Assembly: GCA_965202795.1 (NCBI GenBank)
Contig: OZ241848.1
Location: 930,001 to 994,000 of the forward strand
Source: JACOND01 sp965202795
GTDB taxonomy: Bacteria; Bdellovibrionota; Bdellovibrionia; Bdellovibrionales; UBA1609
Length of the DNA: 64,000 bases
Reading direction: 5' to 3'
Part shown: piece after piece, positions 58,294 to 64,000 of the stretch
How the letters are laid out: each line of letters opens with the position of its first letter
Numbering within the stretch: position 1 is the first letter of the stretch
Notes under the pieces: generated by a model
Seen by the model: only the letters and a program-made list of their open reading frames with translations
Databases searched by the model: none
Told to the model about the DNA's origin: nothing
Translations under genes and position numbers: made by a program

Positions 58294-58542
58294 ATGACAG
58301 TTAAAGAGTTTTCAGAGATTTTAAAAAAATATCCTTCGGATATGCCAGTTGTGGTCAGCGGCTATGAGGGCGGCTGGGATGATGCGGCGCCAGACAGAAT
58401 CTCCAAAAGGACAGTTGCGCGCCGTCGCGGCGCAGAGGCTTGCGAGGGGCGCTATGAAGAGCCGGATTTATTAAGCGGCGAGGAGGCTGCCGGCCTGCCA
58501 GAGAAGCCCTTTGAGGCTTTAACCATCGCCCGCGAATCTTAA
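58294..58542 (+). CDS. Small protein of unknown function in the restriction island
   Basis: This 82-residue soluble protein begins TVKEFSEILKKYPSDMPVVV, then SGYEGGWDD, a start shared by short uncharacterised proteins often seen in accessory loci (from memory). The rest is acidic and uncharacterised. AAAGGAGG at ideal distance from the ATG indicates real translation. It lies between the HI0074-type gene and hsdS. Confidence 0.65.
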   Translation: MTVKEFSEILKKYPSDMPVVVSGYEGGWDDAAPDRISKRTVARRRGAEACEGRYEEPDLLSGEEAAGLPEKPFEALTIARES

Positions 58543-58555
58543 GCGCGGAGCTGTG

Positions 58556-58600
58556 GCTGTTTGTTTGGAGGGCCGGCCTCGCGGCCGCTCCCGCAGGCAG
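58556..58600. repeat. REP-like palindromic element
   Basis: GTTTGGAGGGCCGGCCTCGC then GGCCGCTCCCGCAGGCAGGC: same core and flanks as the repeats at 12441 and 14119. It sits inside the restriction island, just before hsdS. Confidence 0.7.
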
Positions 58601-58817
58601 GCTCGGCGCGGAGAGCGGGGAATAGCGGAGGCTCAGCGCTGGGATGACGATGCTGCCGGCCGGGGCAGAGGTTTTGGGCGAGGCAGGCGGTTCCCTCATT
58701 TTTCCGCTTTTGCGCGGCATTGGAGGCCAGCATCGGAAAGGCCAGACAGCCTCTCCTCCCCCATAATCCCCGCAGGCTTAAAAACCTGAAAAACCAGGCG
58801 CGATTGGATAAATCAAT

Positions 58818-60008
58818 ATGAGCAAAATAAATCCAAAAGGCTGGCAAACAGTGAAGCTAGAGGATATTGTGACTTTAATAGGAGGGGGCACGCCAAAAAC
58901 ATCTGTGCCAAAATATTGGAATGGCAGCATTCCCTGGCTTTCAGTAACAGATTTTAACACTGGCAGAAAATATGTATATAATGCGGAAAAAAACATCACT
59001 GAATCTGGATTAAAAAACAGCAATACAAACATCTTGAAAAAAGGGGAAGTTATTATTTCCGCAAGAGGAACTGTAGGAGCTATGGCCATGGCAGGCCGGG
59101 AAATGGCTTTTAATCAGTCTTGTTATGGAGCAAAATCTAAAGACGAATCATCATTTAATGAATATATTTACTATCTAATAAAAAATACTGTAAGCAGGCT
59201 CCGTCATATTTCTCATGGAGCAGTTTTTGACACATTTACAAGAAACACTTTTAACAATATAGAATGCTCCCTTCCCCCGCTCTCAGAGCAAAAAGCCATT
59301 GCGGAGATTTTAGGCAGCCTGGACGATAAAATCGATCTTCTCCACAGGCAAAACAAAACCCTGGAGGGCATGGCCCAAGCCCTTTTCCGCCAGCGGTTTA
59401 TTGCGCAAGCCCGCCCTGAATGGAAGAAAAAGCCCTTGGATGAAGCGGCGAATTATTTAAACGGACTGGCCTGCCAAAAATATCCGCCAAAAAATAAAAA
59501 AGACAAACTTCCTGTTTTAAAAATCAAAGAATTAAAAAATGGGCTGGCTGAAAATTCAGATTGGGTGACATCAGAAATCGAAAAAAAATACATTATAGAG
59601 CTTGGAGATATAATTTTTTCATGGTCCGGCAGCCTGATGATTAAAATATGGCATGGACAAAGGTGCGTTTTAAATCAGCATTTGTTTAAAGTCACATCGG
59701 ATGATTATCCCAAATGGTTTTATTATTTTTGGACAAAACATTATATGAGGAAATTTATCAGCATTGCCGACAGCAAAACAACAACAATGGGCCATATTCA
59801 AAGAAAACATCTGTCAGATGCAATGATCTCTGTCCCCTCTCAAAAAGATCTGTTAAAAATGAATAATGAAATAGAGCCGCTTTTTGAAAAACTGATCGTG
59901 AATTTAAAATCCATCTTAGGATTAGAAGAGTTGCGGGACATCTTGCTGCCAAAATTAATAAGCGGCTCCGCGCGGGCGCAAAGCGGCGCAGCAAAAAACA
60001 AAACATAA
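58818..60008 (+). CDS. hsdS: Type I restriction-modification specificity subunit
   Basis: The 396-residue HsdS has two target-recognition domains, each followed by a conserved helix. TRD1 starts WQTVKLEDIVTLIGGGTPKT and ends in PPLSEQKAIAEILGSLDDKI; TRD2 (about 195-340) ends in PSQKDLLKMNNEIEPLFEKL. It sets the sequence recognised by HsdM. Base composition is clearly richer in A and T than in the housekeeping genes, in keeping with horizontal transfer. The ATG follows a weak ribosome site. The distance of about 1.2 kb from hsdM, filled by two other genes and a REP element, is unusual. Confidence 0.95.
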   Translation: MSKINPKGWQTVKLEDIVTLIGGGTPKTSVPKYWNGSIPWLSVTDFNTGRKYVYNAEKNITESGLKNSNTNILKKGEVIISARGTVGAMAMAGREMAFNQSCYGAKSKDESSFNEYIYYLIKNTVSRLRHISHGAVFDTFTRNTFNNIECSLPPLSEQKAIAEILGSLDDKIDLLHRQNKTLEGMAQALFRQRFIAQARPEWKKKPLDEAANYLNGLACQKYPPKNKKDKLPVLKIKELKNGLAENSDWVTSEIEKKYIIELGDIIFSWSGSLMIKIWHGQRCVLNQHLFKVTSDDYPKWFYYFWTKHYMRKFISIADSKTTTMGHIQRKHLSDAMISVPSQKDLLKMNNEIEPLFEKLIVNLKSILGLEELRDILLPKLISGSARAQSGAAKNKT

Positions 60009-60303
60009 TGGAGAGAGAGTCTTAAAGGAGAAAACGCTTTGCAGCAGCTCTTGAGTCAGGAAATAGGAGAGGGAAGCCGCAGATCCGGAAAAATTTAAAA
60101 CATCACAGAGCAAAACGCAATTCAGGCAAAAACAGCAATTGCATTTCCTCTCCTGGCAGGCAGCCGGCGCCAAACCAGCCAGGCCGGATAGCAGGCGCCT
60201 TTGACTGTCCCGCCCGCTGCTGCAAATCATTATGAAGGCAGCGCCTCATTAAGCGCGCGGCCGGCCGCGGAAAATTAAACCAGAAGAAAGGAAACTTGAC
60301 ATT
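60009..60303. other. Intergenic region in the restriction island
   Basis: About 295 bases. AGGAG before a TTG at 60041 could start a 19-codon peptide, but I see no further support. A weak promoter lies near its right end. Confidence 0.4.
60201..60230 (+). promoter_or_regulatory. Possible promoter for the 1040-residue membrane protein gene
   Basis: TTGACT (60201-60206), 18 bases, AATCAT (60225-60230), about 75 bases before the ATG. Confidence 0.35.
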
Positions 60304-63300
60304 ATGACAAAGACTATCAAAAACACAGCAAAAAAACTTATTTCTTTAGCTGCAGCAGCATGCAAAGCTTTAAAAGCCATCTGTCTGGCTGTCACAGGAA
60401 AAACAAAGCAGCGCCTCCAAAAGCTGCCTGCCCGCATTTTCCGTTCGCTGAAAACAGCATGGAGAAAATTTATAAAACTGCAAGACAGGATATTGTTTGA
60501 TGGAAAAACCGCCTTGCGGTTTATATTTTGGACAGGGTTCCTCTCTGTTTTTATTAAGGTCATTTCAAATACATTAAAAACAGAGATATTTTTGTATAAA
60601 AATATTCTGGGAATTTATGGCATTTTAGGCGCTCTGCTTGGAGCGCTTTTTATATTTACAGCGGCGGAGGGGCTGAGAGACAGAAATGAAAAATACAAAG
60701 CAAGGATTTTATTAAATTCCAGCAAGTTAAATACTTTGATTTTGCTGTTTTTGTTGAGCCTTATTCCTCTGATTTTTCCGCAGCTTCATGTATTTTCTCT
60801 CAGCGCCCTTATCAGCTTTATTATTTTCAGCGGTTATTCTGTTTATCAAATCTTATCCATGCTTCTAAATATTGAAGTTTTACTGAATAAAGAAATTAAT
60901 CTGTTTAGAAAGGGGATTAAAAAAGCGACTGATTTTGTGACAGACTGCCGCTCAAAAAATAAAGAGCTTTTAAAGCGGATGAAAGAGAATCAGATTAAAC
61001 TTCAATATATTTGTGTTTTTCCTCCTTTTTTTATAAACTTTGAGATGTTAAAAATAGAAAAAGAGGGAATTGTCACAGATATTGATTTGGATAAGCTGAA
61101 GAGCATAGCTGGCAAAATTGATAAAGCTATAACAGCCGCCAGCCGGAAAAAAGCTCTGTCAGATGCTCAAATAATACCAGAATCATCTGCAAACTCACAA
61201 ATAAATATGCCTGAACCGCAGAGAGATCCAAAGCCAAAAGAAAAAAATTTCTCAGAGCAGATAAGCGAGAGCAAGTATTTTTCTATTCTTGTTGGAAATT
61301 CAATAAAAGAGGAAACTCCTATATTATCTTTTGACAAAAATATACAAATTGACAAAAGCAAGATCCAAAAACAGCTGAAACAAGCTATCACAGTGGAAAA
61401 GTCCACCGTTGTCCTTGAGGTGAAAGCTGAACTGGAGGAATTTAAGATTATGATGGAAAAATTTATCAAAGCAAAAAACTTTAACCAATTTAAGAGGCGT
61501 TTTGATTCTTATTTTGAAATGGCAAAAATATTTTTAACCTGCTTATCAGAAAAAAATCAGCTGTATTCCTATCAAGAGGCCAAAACAGACAGCGGCATGG
61601 CGCTTGGAGAGGCATCCAGCTGGCCGCCTTTAAGCTGGCTTACAGACCATGTGATGAGTTTTTTTGAAAAAGCCAGGGAAATAAAAAAAACCGGAGACTC
61701 AGAGTCAAAAAATATCTATGAGGAAATAAAATGGCTGTCTTATCGTCTGATGATTTTCTCTAAAGAAAAAAACGATCATCTTTTATTTCAAAAATCTCTG
61801 GCTTTATGGCAGAGGCAGTTTTATATCTTGTCAAAAGGGAAAGTTGATGAAAAAGAGATAAAGGATCATGTAAATTTTTTTAGAAATTATATAATAACGC
61901 CAGTTTTTTTTGAAACTATTGAAGAGGGAATCAAAGAAGAGAGGAAGAACTATGCGGTCTTTTTATTGGAGATTATAAAAGGAGTATTTGAAAGCGCTTT
62001 AAGCCAAAATTTAAGCTGTCTTTTTCCCCATATTGCAAAAATAATCAGGCATATTTCTGAAAAGCCATTTTCCACAGAGCCATCTTATTATAGATCTTTT
62101 GCAAATATAAAATACCTTGCCATAAGCCCCTTAGCTTTTAAATCTCCTGAATCTTATGAGTCCAAAAGGCTGCAGTTTTTGTTTGGGCTTGGCGCTTATT
62201 TGGAAAGCCAGTCAAACAGCGAATTGAATCATATTAAAGAAGTCATAAGAGATTCTATTCCAAGGCTGAGGTTTGCAGACTTGGAAAATTATCTCAAAAT
62301 TTATCCATTGATGATGAGCGCAGAGACAGAAAAATTTTGGCATTGGGATTTTTTTAATGCGCCAAGTGAGAAAGGAAGCTTTATTTCCCCAAAAGATGAA
62401 AATGTAAAGAGCTATTTTTTAAGCCTTATGTCAGATATTCCAAAAGCGCTTTTTGACAATTTAAACATAAGAAATTTAGATCCTAAAGAAATATCAGCTT
62501 TAGAAAACTTGGCGCGGTTTAATCCAGATCTGCTGCAAAATATAAATATTTCTGATGAAGGCAAAAAAAACATAAAAAATCTTTTCGGCAAAATCTTTGA
62601 GCATCAAAACAGGCAGAGATTAAAATATGTTGTAAAAATAACATTGGACAATAACAAAATACAGGAGTTTATTACAGGTTTTCGCAAAGATTTTATTAAA
62701 GAGCAGTCTATGAGAGAATTTTTTAAATGCAGTCCGGGGCAAAAAAATTATAAATCATTGGTTTTTGGCAGAAATGACATATTTGAGAAGGTCTGTTTTA
62801 TTTCCGCAAACAATGAGTCTGCTAATATTTTGAATATCTCTTCATCAAGCATAAGGCCCTTGGACTTTGCCAATTCTTTTTTTATAGCAGAAAACAAGTT
62901 TTTGCAGGATGAGATATTAAAAAGATGCGCGCAAAAGCAATTGTTTTATGCGCAGTTTAAAGAGTTAATCTTGAAAAGGCAGTGGAAAAACAGCGAGATG
63001 CTGCTGCTCCCTCCAGACCCTTTCTCTAAAATAATTTTAGAACTTCCAAACCTCAATGATTTGAATATTCCCAGCAAAAGCGTTTTTATACATCAAAAAG
63101 GCATTCAAGCTGTTATCTTTGATAAATCAAAACTGCCAGAATTAAAAATGTTCAACCCAGCAGATCCGGAGACAGAGCTGTTTCCTTTTCAATACCTGCA
63201 AGACATTGGAATCAGCATAGGGATCGGAGCCTTCTCCCATAACCCTGAATTGATGAAGCTTCTTACAGGCAATCCTCCAGACTGGCTGAAAAAAATAGGC

Positions 63301-63426
63301 GGCGCCAAAGCCCAAAAAGAATACCTGAATACCCGCATAAATATCAAAATTCTGCAGGGCATTTATCTGTCCTGGAGAGACAGTAAGGAGCCTATCGGAG
63401 AAGCTTTTAGCATTATTGACGCCTGA
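60304..63426 (+). CDS. Large AT-rich membrane protein of unknown function
   Basis: The 1040-residue protein begins with a basic amphipathic segment (1-60). Four membrane helices follow at about 70-92, 98-122, 143-163 and 165-190 (ALRFIFWTGFLSVFIKVI, GILGALLGALFIFTAAEGL, LNTLILLFLLSLIPLIFP, LISFIIFSGYSVYQILSMLL). The remaining 850 residues are cytoplasmic, Lys/Glu/Phe-rich and mostly helical, with no P-loop, nuclease or protease motif that I can see. Codon use is strongly AT-biased, unlike most of the window, so it is probably acquired. Its place between hsdS and a DNA methyltransferase gene suggests a defence role, which is inference only. AAAGGAAA lies before the ATG. Confidence 0.85.
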   Translation: MTKTIKNTAKKLISLAAAACKALKAICLAVTGKTKQRLQKLPARIFRSLKTAWRKFIKLQDRILFDGKTALRFIFWTGFLSVFIKVISNTLKTEIFLYKNILGIYGILGALLGALFIFTAAEGLRDRNEKYKARILLNSSKLNTLILLFLLSLIPLIFPQLHVFSLSALISFIIFSGYSVYQILSMLLNIEVLLNKEINLFRKGIKKATDFVTDCRSKNKELLKRMKENQIKLQYICVFPPFFINFEMLKIEKEGIVTDIDLDKLKSIAGKIDKAITAASRKKALSDAQIIPESSANSQINMPEPQRDPKPKEKNFSEQISESKYFSILVGNSIKEETPILSFDKNIQIDKSKIQKQLKQAITVEKSTVVLEVKAELEEFKIMMEKFIKAKNFNQFKRRFDSYFEMAKIFLTCLSEKNQLYSYQEAKTDSGMALGEASSWPPLSWLTDHVMSFFEKAREIKKTGDSESKNIYEEIKWLSYRLMIFSKEKNDHLLFQKSLALWQRQFYILSKGKVDEKEIKDHVNFFRNYIITPVFFETIEEGIKEERKNYAVFLLEIIKGVFESALSQNLSCLFPHIAKIIRHISEKPFSTEPSYYRSFANIKYLAISPLAFKSPESYESKRLQFLFGLGAYLESQSNSELNHIKEVIRDSIPRLRFADLENYLKIYPLMMSAETEKFWHWDFFNAPSEKGSFISPKDENVKSYFLSLMSDIPKALFDNLNIRNLDPKEISALENLARFNPDLLQNINISDEGKKNIKNLFGKIFEHQNRQRLKYVVKITLDNNKIQEFITGFRKDFIKEQSMREFFKCSPGQKNYKSLVFGRNDIFEKVCFISANNESANILNISSSSIRPLDFANSFFIAENKFLQDEILKRCAQKQLFYAQFKELILKRQWKNSEMLLLPPDPFSKIILELPNLNDLNIPSKSVFIHQKGIQAVIFDKSKLPELKMFNPADPETELFPFQYLQDIGISIGIGAFSHNPELMKLLTGNPPDWLKKIGGAKAQKEYLNTRINIKILQGIYLSWRDSKEPIGEAFSIIDA

Positions 63427-63451
63427 TCAGCGCTTTTTGAACGGCAGAGAA

Positions 63452-63622
63452 ATGACGGGCTTTTCTGCAAGGGAAAAAGAAATCCCCTTAATTTACCGCA
63501 TTGATTCAAAAAACGCGAAAAACATGCCGCGGCTGCTTAAAATTCTTGCCATGGCGTCTCCCAGCCATCAATATGACGCTATGGAGATTTTAAAATCTTT
63601 GGAAAGAGGGCTTTCTGCATGA
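63452..63622 (+). CDS. Small protein preceding the methyltransferase gene
   Basis: From the ATG at 63452 this is a 56-residue helical, basic protein (GFSAREKEIPLIYRIDSKNA, then PRLLKILAMASPSHQYDAME). Its stop overlaps the methyltransferase start in an ATGA arrangement, so translation is coupled and the gene is probably real. The frame is open back to 63416, overlapping the large gene. It could be a small regulator or accessory subunit of the modification enzyme. No family recognised. Confidence 0.55.
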   Translation: MTGFSAREKEIPLIYRIDSKNAKNMPRLLKILAMASPSHQYDAMEILKSLERGLSA

Positions 63623-64000
63623 GTTTCCCCGGCTGCTCTCTCCCACCCTCAAGCCCCTTTGAATCCCGGCATTTGCCGGCGGCGGAGAGGATCCGAAAGG
63701 GAAGCTTTTACACGCCAAAAAAAATCGTGGACAAGGTTCATAGCCTCATTGAGAGCTATAAATCCCGCCCGCGGGCTGTCCTGCTTGACAGCGCTGCGGG
63801 AATGGGGGCCTTTTTGCAGCCTGGCGGAAAGGCAGCCTGCAAAGCGGCGGAGATTGACCCTGCGGCCGGAAGGATATTGAAAAGCCGGCTCCCAGCGGAA
63901 AATCTGTTTTTAGGGAATGCGCTCTTGAATGCCGGCCGAAAAAAGTTTTGCATCGCCGCGGAGGATTTTCTCATACAAATTGGCAATCCGCCCTATAATG
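63619..64000 (+). CDS. N6-adenine DNA methyltransferase (3' end outside the window)
   Basis: The frame runs from the ATG at 63619 off the right edge (127 codons seen). It contains RIRKGSFYTPKKIVDKVHSL, a motif typical of type II and IIG adenine methyltransferases that use a YTP start, then the SAM-site VLLDSAAGMGAFL and the catalytic IGNPPYN at the very end of the window. A short insertion between these motifs makes it compact. Translation is coupled to the small upstream gene. A cognate nuclease domain or gene may lie downstream. Confidence 0.88.
   Translation, partial: MSFPGCSLPPSSPFESRHLPAAERIRKGSFYTPKKIVDKVHSLIESYKSRPRAVLLDSAAGMGAFLQPGGKAACKAAEIDPAAGRILKSRLPAENLFLGNALLNAGRKKFCIAAEDFLIQIGNPPYN

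Noticed and set aside
60041..60100. Nineteen-codon peptide from a TTG after AGGAG
   Set aside because: Too short, with a non-ATG start and no further support.

Overview
The window comes from a Gram-negative bacterium of roughly 55% GC. The evidence is a class A penicillin-binding protein, several signal peptides and lipoboxes, two outer-membrane barrel-like proteins, a proton-pumping NADH dehydrogenase and group I GroES/GroEL. A large TadE/TadG-like pilus protein, a MoxR ATPase, DUF2799-type lipoproteins and a Fis-type regulator would fit the Bdellovibrionota or another lineage once called Deltaproteobacteria. That placement is an inference, since no rRNA is present. Promoters of the sigma-70 type (TTGACA, 17-18 bases, TAtnnT) are easy to read. 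Conserved enzymes carry unusual basic or proline-rich insertions.

Layout. 1-4.3 kb: a MoxR ATPase running off the left edge, a HIT protein and a repeat lipoprotein (minus strand), then a small membrane protein and YchF. 4.4-12.1 kb: one operon holding all seven membrane subunits of complex I (nuoA-H-J-K-L-M-N) and none of the peripheral-arm genes. 12.1-14.6 kb: an exported ankyrin-like protein flanked by GC-rich palindromic (REP-like) repeats, including a four-copy 81-bp array. 14.6-24.4 kb: a Tat-like exported protein, PBP1A, UvrA, groES-groEL and trmB. 24.4-27.2 kb: thirteen 41-bp tandem repeats leading into a Fic AMP-transferase gene and a nuclease/target-recognition fusion that has lost its methyltransferase core. 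27.3-31.4 kb: TPR and small exported proteins, a topoisomerase VI A-subunit (Spo11-type) homologue, and tRNA-Arg(ACG).

31.8-46.2 kb: a tandem-repeat periplasmic protein, the TadG-like protein, GlmS, PheS-PheT, a 3-hydroxyisobutyrate dehydrogenase-like enzyme with a crotonase (probably acyl-CoA or branched-chain catabolism), ThyA, a Fis-type regulator, an unknown protein and an outer-membrane barrel protein. 46.4-51.3 kb: an ABC exporter whose permease is fused to an M1-type peptidase. 51.4-55.9 kb: two tandem paralogues encoding exported hexapeptide-repeat beta-helix proteins (one with a G-tract frameshift at its end), an acidic-linker barrel protein and a metallophosphatase. 56.0-64 kb: a restriction-modification island with hsdM, an HI0074-type protein, a small protein, hsdS, a 1040-residue AT-rich membrane protein of unknown function, a small protein and the start of an adenine methyltransferase. 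No hsdR is visible.

The most unusual items are the lone Topo VI A homologue, the AT-rich 1040-residue membrane protein inside the island, the nuclease-TRD fusion beside Fic and the 41-bp array, the membrane-arm-only complex I operon, and a REP-like family that has been taken into an open reading frame. No insertion sequence, prophage or CRISPR array was seen.
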